Positions 11,210 through 21,896 of a DNA stretch of 64,000 nt are shown here, one piece after another. Positions within the stretch are counted from its first letter, which is position 1, and each line of letters starts with the position of its first letter. Source of the stretch: Anaeramoeba flamelloides (taxonomy: Eukaryota > Metamonada > Anaeramoebidae); NCBI GenBank assembly GCA_027625915.1, contig JANTQA010000023.1, positions 24,217,181 through 24,281,180 on the forward strand, read 5' to 3'. The notes under the pieces were generated by a model. That model was not told the DNA's origin and did not search any database. It saw only the letters and a list, made by a program, of their open reading frames with translations. The position numbers were made by a program, and so were the translations under genes.

Positions 11210-11587
11210 ATCCAAAATAGGTTCTTATTTGCTCATCAAAACTGGATTTTTTTTTGAATCCCAATTTTTCTGATCTTTTTTTATTTTTTATTTTTATTTT
11301 TATTTTTGTGTCAACTTTGCTCTTATAAGATCTTTATTTATATTTTTACTTTTATTTTGACAAGATACTTTTTGTTCTTTTATTAAAAAATTAATTTCTC
11401 TTTTGAATTAATTGGATCCTAATCAAATTTTTATCAAATTTTTATTATAATGTTACTGATAATAAAGTGTTGATCTTTTATTTTTCTTTTTTAATTTTTT
11501 TAATCCCTTTTTTTACAATTTTTTAAGATCAGCCGAACCAATTTTGAGATCTTGATTATTGTAAAGTAGAATTTTGAGATTTATGTT

Positions 11588-11759
11588 GGGACTAATCTCT
11601 ATTAAATTTTTGTATCTAAATTTAATGGAGATTGAGAAAATTTTTACCAATTACTTAAATTTGAAAGATCCTGTTTATTTTCATATTAAACTTATTTCTA
11701 GATAAGGAATCCTTATTTAGAAATTGGTCAAAAAAAAAAAAATAATAGAGATTAGTCCC
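11588..11759. mobile_element. Small TTAA-type MITE, copy 1 (GGGACTAATCTC)
   Basis: Starts GGGACTAATCTCTATTA and ends with the complement, TAATAGAGATTAGTCCC, followed by TTAA. A second copy at 32100-32269 has the same ends and a near-identical interior (ACCTAAATTTAATAGAGATT; CTTATTTAGAAA). The left flank here reads TGTT instead of TTAA, so one side of the target duplication has decayed. No coding sequence. Confidence 0.7.
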
Positions 11760-12444
11760 TTAACCCAAAATGAAGAATTATAAAAAATGATTTTTGAACA
11801 AATGAAATAACTTGAATTATAATTTATTTTTGGAACTCATGATCTAACTTTTGACAAACAAAAAGAGAAAAGAACAAAAAACAAAAACAAAATCCAAGAT
11901 ACTATTTTTACTGAACATTTTTAATAACTTTTTTCAAAGGATCTTTTTTTTTTCTCACAAATGAATTACAGAAAATATTACAAGTGAAAAGATTATTCTT
12001 CTATTGAAGAGACATAAATTTAGTTTGAATGTTAAAAACACAAACTAGATCGTCCAACCTCTCAAGAATTACTATTTCCCCTTTTATTTTCCACTCTTTT
12101 TAAAAATACCAGAAAATAATTAAATATAAAACATATCCATTTATTTTGTGCTCTTAAAAGTTAAAAGTTTTTAATATTCTCCAAAATTGAATTAATTTGA
12201 CTTTGAAAAAAAAAAAAAAAATTTTTTTTTTTATTTTATTTATTTATTATTTATTTATTATTTAAAGGAGGGGTTGTTTAACCCAATTATTTGAAGTTAG
12301 GTTTTTTTTTACCTTTTAAAATAAAAAGAAATTTTATTTAATTTTCTTTTCATGTCAAAAATTAAAAAAAACTGCCTTTAGCTTTTCCAGAATTTAAAAG
12401 AATTAAGTAAATCAAGGAATTTTCTCTATTCTTTTGAATTTTGG

Positions 12445-13883
12445 AATAGCTAGGCACTCTAAGGCACTCTACGGTACTTCCCGAATTGCGAAAATTTTAT
12501 TTCGAAATAAAAATAAAGACACAAAAATTTGTCTATTTCACAATAGTGATAATAAATATATTGAGTCTTTTTTTATCATAATATTAAAAATATTGTAATT
12601 TTTTAATATTATTGATATATTAGTTTTTTTTAATTCAGATATTCAAATTTTATGATTATTTTCATAGACTAGGCAGTTCCCGTGAAAATGATCCAAATCT
12701 TCAATTATATCCAAATTTTTTAAAAAATGTTTTTTTTAAGTTTCTATTTTTCCTTGTTCAGAACATTAAGGTTTACAATCCCTGGAATTGGAAAGAAGAT
12801 TATCTTGTATTAGGTGTATTGATTTGTTAATTTGATTCTTAGCTGATCGATCTTGGATTTGGTATGAGTTTTATTCGTGGTTCAAAATGACAATTTTTGA
12901 CAATTTATTTTTTTTTTTTTTCCGAAATTTGAATTGAAGAGGCAAAGATTAATAGATTGGTAGCTGTTTAAGAATAAAATTAAAATTTTGGGTTGTAGAA
13001 GAAAATACAGATTTACTTTTTTATTAAATTAGCTTAATGAAAAAAAATTGTTTTTTAAAAGCACTGAATAAAATCAAACCTAAGAAAAAACTTCAATCAA
13101 CAACCTTCAAAACACATTTTATTATAACTTAAGTTCCAGCCAATTAATCTTACACTCTTCATTTCTGATTTCGGAAAAAAAAAATAAATTGTCAAAAATT
13201 GTCATTTTGAACCACGAATAAAACTCATACCAAATCCAAGATCGATCAGCTAAGAATCAAATTAACAAATCAATACACCTAATACAAGATAATCTTCTTT
13301 CAAATTCCAGGGATTGTAAACCTTAATATATATATTTACTAGAATTTGTAAAATTTCTGAGTTTGAAAATTGAAGTTAAATCTTTCCTTTTTTATTATCT
13401 TTTGTCTTTGGGGTTTCCAGAATTAAAGAGAATTAAGTAATATCTTTGATTTTTCTCTAAAGAGTTGAATTCTGAAAAAAAAATAAAAAAAACTTAAATA
13501 AAAGTATCTGTCAAGTACTTAACTTTTCTTAATGTTTTCTGTTTTATTTGTGAAGTGTTCGAGGGTTTTTTTTCGAGTTTTCAATTTATTTGATAAATCT
13601 ATTATTTTTTCTAGATTTTTTTGAGGTTTTATTTTATTTGGAAAATATATATTTTCAAGAAAATTCAAAAAAACCTTGAACACTTCTCAAATAAAATAGA
13701 AAACCCAAAAAAACTTAACGAAAATCTATTGATTTTACAAATAAATAGAAATCTCAAGAAAAGTTAATGATTGTTTTTCAGAATTCGAAAGAATTGAGTA
13801 AAATTTTTGATTTTTCTCTCTTCTTACAAATTCTGGAAAACCTAACGAAAAATGTACGTAAAGTGCCGTAGAGTACCTAGCTT
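12445..13883. mobile_element. Composite inverted-repeat region with GTAGAGTACCTAGC-type ends
   Basis: The left side (about 12450-12478) reads GCTAGGCACTCTAAGGCACT and the right side (about 13855-13881) is close to its complement (AAAGTGCCGTAGAGTACCTAGC). Motifs next to these ends (AGAATT-AAAGAATTAAGTAA, TTTTCTCT, GGAAAACCTAAC) recur as hairpins in the ELP2 intron at 26360-26618, so this is a dispersed family. The TTAA-flanked element at 12770-13322 sits inside it and probably inserted later. Confidence 0.4.
12770..13322. mobile_element. TTAA-flanked foldback element, copy 1 (GGTTTACAATCCC)
   Basis: Bounded by TTAA (12766-12769 and 13323-13326), with arms of about 150 bp that are almost perfect complements: GGTTTACAATCCCTGGAATT on the left and AATTCCAGGGATTGTAAACC on the right. 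The arms include GCTGATCGATCTTGGATTTG. The spacer is AT-rich and non-coding. A TTAA target is characteristic of piggyBac-type transposition. A second copy lies at 50020-50578, and the larger element at 29458 shares the GATCGATCAGC arm motif. Confidence 0.8.
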
Positions 13884-14431
13884 TTTTTTTAATTTAAGAA
13901 ATCAAACCAAAATTTCAAAAAATTTCAGTTCATTACAAAAAAAAAAAAAAACCTAACGGTAAATCAAAAAAAAATATATTTTCCAATTTAAAAGAACAAA
14001 TAATTCTTTAATAGATCAAATAATTGATTCCCTATTTGAAAGATATTTATCAGAATTTAAAATAATATTTAAAATATAATAAAATCCCCCCTTCTCTAAC
14101 TTGAAGCAAGAAAAATTTTCAAATTTTTTACTATTCAATCTATTAAAAAATTATTACTTTAAAATTGGATTTTTCAACTTAACGAGTCAAATATCTTTAA
14201 AAATATTATTTGATCAAAGATATTTTATTTACTAATAGTTTTTATTATAATTGAAGTCATTTAAAAGGGTAAAATTAGTCACTATTTAATTTTTTTGCGA
14301 AAATTTTTTCATGATTGTGATATCAAAAAATAAAAATACTTTTTAAATACTCGAAATATTTCTTATTATCCCAAAATACTAAAATAAAAAAAAAAAACTT
14401 GCTTCTTATTGTAAGGGACTATTAAACCTTA

Positions 14432-14630
14432 CAGTCAGTTTAACTTTTAAGGCACAAACTTACAACGAAATTTAAGGCACAAAAAAAATCTCAAATTAAA
14501 GCACAAAATTCAAATTCTAGTAAAAATAAATTGTAAAAAAAAAAATTCCAAATTTTGTGCCTTGATTTGAGAACTTTTTTTGTGCCTTAAATTTCGTTGA
14601 AAGTTTGTGCCTTAAAAGTGAAACTGACTG
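14432..14630. mobile_element. TA-flanked MITE (CAGTCAGTTTCACTTTTAAG family)
   Basis: Inverted repeats of about 60 bp begin CAGTCAGTTT and contain CTTTTAAGGCACAAACTT and CGAAATTTAAGGCACAAA. TA lies on both sides (14430-14431, 14631-14632). The same family occurs at 58695-58835 and as a half copy at 58508-58587. Tc1/mariner-type MITE by termini and target. Confidence 0.75.
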
Positions 14631-16437
14631 TATTTATTATTACCCCCTCAAAAGTAGTAGAGTATTTCTTTGCAAATGGGTAGAATTAAACCACCCAAGG
14701 GAACTTAATAATTCGACTTTTAAGAAATGAGTTATCATTTTTAATGATGTTCATTTTCTCAATTAAATTTTCAATTCAAAGATCCTCACCCTTGTTGTTT
14801 ATGAATACTTGGCCCAAAATCAAATAAGAAAAATTTGTAAAACCTTTTTATTTTTAGGAATCTCGCTTTTAATAAAATTTAATAATGTGTATGAACAAAT
14901 AACATTTCAAATTTAATTTTTTTTTAAAAAACAAGAAAAATAGATCAAATACTGAAACATTTGAAATCCAAGAAAAAATTAATCCTTTCTATTTTATTTT
15001 TTTCAATAATTTATTTAATTTCTTGAAAAATAAAAAGATTTTGTTTTTTTTTCAATTCTATGTAGTGCCTTAAACAAACAATTCTTATTATTTAAATAAA
15101 TTATTTGATAATTACTATTTATTATTATTTTTTATATTATTAGATTTGAATTATTTTTATTTGTTTGTTAAATCTTTAGAAAAAAAATGAGAAATAATTG
15201 TCAAGACTATTGATAAATTTAATCTTTGTATTATCAATAACCAACTTGAATAATTAAGAATCTGATTATTAATTATTGATTTTAAAAACCAAATAAAAAA
15301 GTATTTTTAGATAATATGTTGAATTGTCCAGGTTTTAAAAAATTTCTTGTTGGAATTTTTTAATTAATAGTTTGGTTGTTTTTCTTGTCTATTTTTTATT
15401 AAACAAAAAGAAAAAAATAATTCTAGCTGTTCTTTGAAGAAACAAAATATATATTTTTTATTAAAGTTTCAAATAATGATATTTAATTTTTTTGAAATAA
15501 AGTAGATTTTTTATTCAGATTTATTTTGAAATTTTACGGTTTTACTTTTTGTTGCCAAATAAATGAAACAAAATTTTCATTTATTCCGCTTTCCAAAAAC
15601 AGATTTTATATCTCAAGTAACATTTCAAATTTTTAATACTGAAACAAAGATTAAATTATTAATTTCCCTTTTCGAATCGGGCACTTTGATGGTATTTTAA
15701 TTCTTGAGATGTATGATTTTGTTGAAAAACAGACTGAAAATTTTGATCTTTTTAAATTTTATTGTATTTTAAAAATGTTTTATTGAAAACTTTCTTTACA
15801 CACAATAAGGTTTCAATCTTCTTTCAATGAAAATATACTTTTTGGGAAAAAATTGATTAATACGTTGGATTTTGTTCTTTTCTAAAAATGAGAAAAATAG
15901 ATCACAACTTTTTAAAACAATAATTTATCACTGAAAATAACTTCTCAAAGTAAATTTACTTTTGGGGTAATTAGATTTTTTCTTTATTTTGAAAATTCAA
16001 GATACGGCAAAATTTTATTGGATTTTCTATTAAATTTACTTGAGATTTTTTTTATGGCTTCCTATTGTCAAAAAACATTGAAAAAATAACTGTTTCCAAT
16101 TAATTCAATTGAATATCTTTTGAAAGTAACTAAATAAACTAGAAATACCTTCTCTATTCAGACGAATTTATTGGAAATAATCACACTTCCATAATTAAAA
16201 GCTTCATTTTTTTTATATTGAATACCTTTTTTTTCTTTTTCAAATCAACTCTTTTTTTTAATCGAACCCAAAGATTCAATCTTTAACTATCCTTCCACAA
16301 AAACACCAACTTCTTTGGAAAAAATTTCATTCCTCCTCTTTGACAAACATCACTGAACAATAACAAAAATAAAAAACCAAAACGAAGAAAATACAAAAAT
16401 TACCATTTTTAAAAGTCTTATCTCAAGCTTGTTTCGG

Positions 16438-18054
16438 ATGAGTTGTTACAACTTTTCTTCAGATCTTCAAAAATTGAACACAAACCAAATCATTCAAGAA
16501 TTTACTGGTGTAACGTCCTTTTCTGAAAGGTTGATTAAGTTACAAAAATTGAGACCAACAAGCATAATTGGTCTAGCACCAGAGCATTTGGAGAAAAGTT
16601 TTTTAAAAAAAACATTAAGTAATAATAAAATGAAAGGACCCATCAAACTCAAGAGAGACTGTATAACTGATCTTGTGTTATTAACAAATAAGCCAAAAAA
16701 ATCAATCCAAAGAGGGTTGGCATCCTTTTTTAAAAAATATTTCAAGTTTGAAAATATTTCTCATTATTCGAGGCAATGGCTGGTATTTGGGGCTAATCCA
16801 AATAGCACCCAAAACGGAAATTTCCAAACAGAAGAAAGCAACGAAAGCACTATTAGTAATAAAGCTAAAAAAGAAGAAGGAGGGGAGAATCAAAACAACC
16901 CAAAAATCCAAATTCCAACAAAATATTTTAAGAAAAAAAACAAAAGAAAATCCAAAAAATCAAAGAACAAAAAAGTGAAAAGAATAACAATTGGTTTTTC
17001 TGCTAAAAAAAAAACAAAAAACCAAAAACAATTGGGAAAAAAATCAAGTATTAAAAAATCCTCTCAGAGACATCGACGTAAATTAAAATATGCACACAGA
17101 CACAATTATGGTGATCTTGACAAACACAATCAGAAACAACAACAAAAACAATTCAAATCTAAACAGATAAACAAAGATCATAACAAACGCAAACATAAAC
17201 ACCATCATAATTATTCCTCATTGAAACACCAACTCGAGGGCCACACCCAATCTAAACAAAAATCACACCCCCAACCACAAAACAATCTCAACAGAAATAA
17301 AAGAAACAAATATGACCAAAAAAAGAAAAAAAAATACACACCCTATTCGTCAAGCTCTGATTATTTTCTGACAAACACAAAGTCTGAACACGAAACTTTA
17401 TCTGACAAATGTTCGTCTAATTCAGTGACTTCTTCGTTGTCCTCACACCAATCAGCATCTTCCGCTAATTCTTCTTCTTCTTCTTCTTCTTCTTCCACTT
17501 CCTCTTCCGCATCCTCTTCCTCATCCGCGGCACAATCTTCTTCATCGCCATTCACTGAATGGTCTTCCCCCTCTACTTCTTCTGCTTCTTTGTCATCAAA
17601 TTTCTATGGATCAACAGAATCAGAATCAGAATATGATGAATTAAATTCTTCAAACAACCAATCAAGAAAACGTAAGAAGGACACCATAACAAAATCGTCT
17701 TCAAATAAAATAAAGAATGACAAATTCAAAAAAACAAAGAAAAAATTTAGAGTGATCATCTCTTCAAAAAAAAAAAATCTCAAATGTCCGAAAAAAAAAA
17801 ACAATCGCAAAGATCCAAAAAAAAAAAAAAGCACACCAAAAAAAAGTGAAAAAAAAATTAAACTGGAAGAACATTCACAAGAAGTTAACTTCCAAAACAA
17901 CAACCAACAATGGAATTGGCCATCATCATCGAACACAAATAACCAACTTTCCCCACCAAATTTTGAGCCAAATGCATTTATCGAACAAGAAGATGTTTAT
18001 GTACCTTTATTTCCTGAACAAAATGATTCCGATTTGATTATTGGATTTAATTAA
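16438..18054 (+). CDS. Unrecognised basic, Ser-rich protein of 538 residues
   Basis: Single-exon gene starting at MSCYNFSSDLQ; an A/C-rich leader lies before it. The first ~115 residues look folded, mixing hydrophobic and charged residues (for example RPTSIIGLAPEHLEKSF and SRQWLVFGANP), and resemble nothing I can name. Residues about 120-320 are Lys/Asn/Gln/His-rich with many KK/KKK runs. About 330-405 is a Ser-rich tract with acidic residues. About 425-480 is again Lys-rich. The last 55 residues are Asn/Pro-rich and acidic, ending DSDLIIGFN. Dense nuclear-localisation-like basic clusters and SR/poly-Ser tracts suggest a nuclear protein, possibly nucleic-acid binding; that is inference from composition only. 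Codon use and A-rich coding match the other genes here. Confidence 0.75.
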   Translation: MSCYNFSSDLQKLNTNQIIQEFTGVTSFSERLIKLQKLRPTSIIGLAPEHLEKSFLKKTLSNNKMKGPIKLKRDCITDLVLLTNKPKKSIQRGLASFFKKYFKFENISHYSRQWLVFGANPNSTQNGNFQTEESNESTISNKAKKEEGGENQNNPKIQIPTKYFKKKNKRKSKKSKNKKVKRITIGFSAKKKTKNQKQLGKKSSIKKSSQRHRRKLKYAHRHNYGDLDKHNQKQQQKQFKSKQINKDHNKRKHKHHHNYSSLKHQLEGHTQSKQKSHPQPQNNLNRNKRNKYDQKKKKKYTPYSSSSDYFLTNTKSEHETLSDKCSSNSVTSSLSSHQSASSANSSSSSSSSSTSSSASSSSSAAQSSSSPFTEWSSPSTSSASLSSNFYGSTESESEYDELNSSNNQSRKRKKDTITKSSSNKIKNDKFKKTKKKFRVIISSKKKNLKCPKKKNNRKDPKKKKSTPKKSEKKIKLEEHSQEVNFQNNNQQWNWPSSSNTNNQLSPPNFEPNAFIEQEDVYVPLFPEQNDSDLIIGFN

Positions 18055-18479
18055 TAATAATAATTTATTCTTTTTTTAATTTTTTTTTTTTATTATTATT
18101 ATTAATTGCCCTTTTTTTGATAATTTTTATCCTTTCATCTTTTTATTTTAATGAAATAAGTTTATTTAATTTATCAAACAGAAAATTCATTTATTTCAAA
18201 ATTTTATTAATAAAAATTATTCTATTTTCTTTCTTTCTTTCTTTCTTACTTTCTGTTTTTATTTTAGCACCTATAAATGAGATTTTTTTTTTTCACAACT
18301 TTTTTGAGATATTATATTACCGTAATTAAAAAGATATCACTCTAAATAGTGTGATATTGTAATCTCAGAGTATTCTCAGTATGCTGTAAATGTGTTTTTA
18401 AAGGATTGGCATCTATCTTTAAGAAATCAAAGATTAAAGCCTGTTGCTATTGAAGACAAATCGCATTAATTATCCTTTG

Positions 18480-19050
18480 TTCAAATGTCTCTAAAAAATT
18501 CAATTAGTCAAATTTAACTATTTTTTGATCATATCAATTTAAAATGATACTTGTATTAGTAAAAAACGATAAAATTTCAGAAAAAAATCTGTATTTTGTG
18601 ACATTTTTTAGGTTGAATTATCAATACTCACAGTTTTATGATTGAACGATTTCTTACCTAAATTTGACTTGGGATTCCAAATTAGTTGTTAAAAAATTCA
18701 ATTTATATGAAAAATTCAATAATAATCAAAGATGATTATTTTTACTATATTATTTTCAGAAATTTTGGAAATATATTGGGAAAAAACAATCCTAATAAAA
18801 AGGTAATTAAAACTAATCAGTCTCTGGGTTTTTAGTTACATGATTATTGAGTTAATCTTTGAAATTTAAAAATTCAAAAAATAGTTACTTTTGGTGGTTA
18901 AAAAGATATGAATTTTTAAATATTGGAATACAATTATTTTGAATATCTATGTTTAGATTTAGAATAGGAATTAAAAAAAATTTACAAAATGAAAATTTTT
19001 AATTGTAATCATTAGTAAAAAATCCTTTAATTTATTATTCATTAATATTT
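18480..19050. repeat. Dispersed repeat, copy 2 (uninterrupted)
   Basis: Paralogous to 8118-9160. It lacks the nested MITE present there, reading GATTATTGAGTTAATC through the insertion point, so it records the pre-insertion state. Non-coding as far as I can see. Confidence 0.6.
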
Positions 19051-20795
19051 TTAATACATTTTTGAATGACATTTAGGTGAATGAACACAAAAATAATTAC
19101 TTTCAATTTCAACATTCTTTGATTTTAGATTTATCCATGATTCATCATTAACCCCTTAACTATACAAAAAATGATGATTTTTTTTTATGTTTTGTAGTTA
19201 GTAAAAATCGTTATGAAATTTGAATTTTTATATTTAAACGAATTTCAAGTTTCAGATCTTTAAAAAAAAAGTTTGGAATAAATATGTGTAATTGAATAGA
19301 ATAATCTTAGTAACTTTTAGATTGAAAAAATATTCAAAAATGGAGAAATATTTTTTAAAGATATTATTTTTGTTGATTTAGACAATTTTAAAAGTATTCT
19401 GAAAGTCTGAATAGGTTTAAAGTTTTTTAAAGAAAGTTATTTAAAATTAGAATAAATATAAAAAAAAATGAAAGTGTAATTAAGGTTGTTCAAAAAGTAA
19501 GTAAAAAATATGGTTAAAAGTTTTTTTATTAAGGGATCAGTACTCTACTATGGCAACAGTGTAAAAATTCAAAATATGGTATTGATGGTATTCTCTATTT
19601 ATAAATTTTGTTTAAGTCAAGTGTCAAAAAATTCTGATCGACTCAGAAATGAATAAAAACAAATATTTTATTTTCTGAGATCATTTTTTTTTTTCCATTT
19701 TTTCTAAAAAAGAAAACATTTAAATTCATTTTATTTCATACATTGAGAACTTTTTTTACCCCTATTTATTGTTTTTTCTATCATTATTAGACAAAACAAG
19801 TCTTTATTACAAGGTATATTAAAATAAAGATTTTTTTTCTTTTTTTTTGACATACTCTTTTTGGTTAACAAATAAAATTGATTATTTCAACCGATTGAAA
19901 AATAATTGTATTTTTTAGATAAGAGTAGTTGGATGATTAATTTTTTAAAGTCATTGAATTTTTTTACCCAGAAATTGTGTTTTTTTTTTTCATAGATAAA
20001 ATTAGATTTTTCAAAATTAAATATACTTTAAGATATATGGGAATTAAGTAATTTTATATCAAAATTCAAAATCTATTTTTTTTTTTAGATAAAAATGATT
20101 TAAATTATTGATAAAAATTCTTGTGAATAAGTTCAAAGAGATTTTTAGAAAAAATTTTGCAAAATTTAAATTTTTTTTGCAATTTGTTTTCATTTTTTGA
20201 AAAACCAGAAAATAACTTTTTTCAAACTTTATAGAATTTAAAATTTTTGCTTAATAGACCACAATTTAATTGAGAAACTCTAGTGGTCCTTATATCGAAA
20301 TTGATTTATTTAATCACGTATACTTTTTTAAGTTTTATTGGATGAAATTTGAATTGAAATAATAATTATTAATAATGAAAAAAATATTAGAAATGTTGTT
20401 TTTATAATTAAGATTTTCACAATAATCGTATAATATGTTTTAGGTTTTCAAGAATTAACTTAATTGCTTATAAGAATAATAGGTTAATTTTTCTCAATTT
20501 TTATATTGAAAACATGTTCATTTTATATTTCATAAATATATTTAATTTAATATATTTTCTAGATGAGATGAAATAATCCATTTCAGAGTATTTAATGATA
20601 ATTTTAATTGATTTTAGAGATCTTGAAAAGACTTTATTTTATTTTGATAAAATAATACACACTTTGAATATTTATTTTGTTTATGTGATTTCTTGTTTTA
20701 TCTTGTTTTTTTTGTAAATAAAAAAATGTGATTTGAAATTATAGAAATTTGATCAATTTTAAATAATCTTTTATTTTTTTTTATTAAAATTTTTC

Positions 20796-20802
20796 AAAAA
20801 AA
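20796..20802 (-). terminator. RNA polymerase III terminator of the 5S gene
   Basis: A run of seven T on the minus strand begins four bases after the mature 3' end of the 5S RNA (GAATAC, TTTA, then T7), the usual Pol III stop signal. Confidence 0.75.
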
Positions 20803-20806
20803 TAAA

Positions 20807-20927
20807 GTATTCAGCACCAAGTGTTCGCGAGAGGTTCCCCATCTCACTAACTAGCTTAGCCCTCAATTCGTTGATCTTCTGGGTTCGGAATGTGTCCAGG
20901 ATTATTAAATTGGGTATGGCCGAATAC
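20807..20927 (-). rRNA. 5S ribosomal RNA gene
   Basis: The minus strand reads GTATTCGGCCATACC at the 5' end and GGTGCTGAATAC at the 3' end; GTATTC and GAATAC form the closing helix I, giving about 121 nt. The conserved loop-A/helix sequence GGCCATACC, the internal promoter region (GGCTAAGCTAGTTAGTGAG) and the box C-like AGATGGGGAACC all sit in canonical order. This is strong primary-sequence evidence for eukaryotic 5S rRNA transcribed by RNA polymerase III. Only one copy is present here, not a tandem array. It lies about 0.9 kb beyond the 3' end of ELP2 on the same strand. Confidence 0.93.
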
Positions 20928-21896
20928 ACTAAATAAAAAACAACTATTTAATTTATTAAAATTAATAATTCATAGGATATTAATAATTTTAATCAAAGTT
21001 TACAAATTCTTTACCAATTATACCAAAATTCTCCACAACAAATTCATTCTCACACAAAAAAATAAACAATCAAAATATCATACTATTTTAATGACAATCA
21101 ATATATCAAACAAAATAACTTTGTGAAGTTCAAATATCCATGAAATGAATAAATTATTAAATCAAGTATTTTAAGCAATGTTGTTGTAAAAAGGATCCAG
21201 AAAAATTTTCAGTTTAATATCATGTGTTCTAAATATTTAAAACTTGAGAATTTTTTGATTTTGCAACAAATATATCAAATACAAAATTTATTTTTTTTAA
21301 TTTTGAGAAATTTCCAATGAAAATAATAAAATAACAAAAACCAAGAAAAATATTTCAAATGTTTGAAAAAAATTTTCAAGCTATTTTTTTATAATGTTTC
21401 CCACTACAATTTTTCATTATAAAATTCTCTTTCTAAGATAAATTATATCTAAAATTTAAATCTTTTCATAACAATTCAAAAAACAAATTTTATTTAAAAG
21501 GTCTTTAGGATATTTATGAAGCTTAGTGGCTTTTGGATTTAGATAACTTTTAAAACTTTTTTTTTTTTTAACACTTTTTATAAAATTATTATCAATCAAG
21601 ATTGATATATTTTTTCAAAAAAAAAAAATAAATTATTAATAGTTTTGTAAAAGAAATTTAAAAATATTAACTTATTTTATTATTTTGGTTTTTATTTATC
21701 AATTTATTAGCATCTAGAGAAAAGAACTTTGAATTTAACTTGCACAATTAATTTAATATAAATCAATATTATAATTTATTTTAAAAAGATATAGAATTAT
21801 CAGTAATATATTTAATAAATAAAAAAAAATAAAAAAAAATAAAAAAAATATAAAAAAAATTATAATTTTGAAAAAAATTCAATACTAGGATCTATT
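20928..21896. other. Intergenic, between the 5S gene and the ELP2 stop codon
   Basis: No gene seen. Highly A/T-rich with many A runs; it presumably includes the ELP2 3' UTR on the right side. An open stretch at 20890-21126 overlaps the 5S gene and is taken as chance. Confidence 0.5.

Larger units (their letters stand above)
11210..16437. other. Long intergenic region populated by inverted-repeat elements
   Basis: About 5.2 kb without a supported gene. AATAAA at 11460-11466 could be the polyadenylation signal of the preceding gene. The region holds the elements listed at 11588, 12445, 12770 and 14432, plus a hairpin at about 13530-13705 built from TTTTATTTGTGAAGTGTTC and its complement. The stretch 16260-16437 is A/C-rich and is probably the leader of the next gene. 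Confidence 0.5.
18055..20805. other. Intergenic AT-rich DNA
   Basis: No gene seen. It contains TTATTATTA runs just after the preceding gene, a TTTC microsatellite near 18226-18246, and the dispersed repeat at 18480-19050. The remainder is A/T homopolymer-rich. Confidence 0.5.

Noticed and set aside
20890-21126. 78-codon plus-strand frame
   Set aside because: It overlaps the antisense of the 5S rRNA gene and then runs through low-complexity AT-rich sequence.
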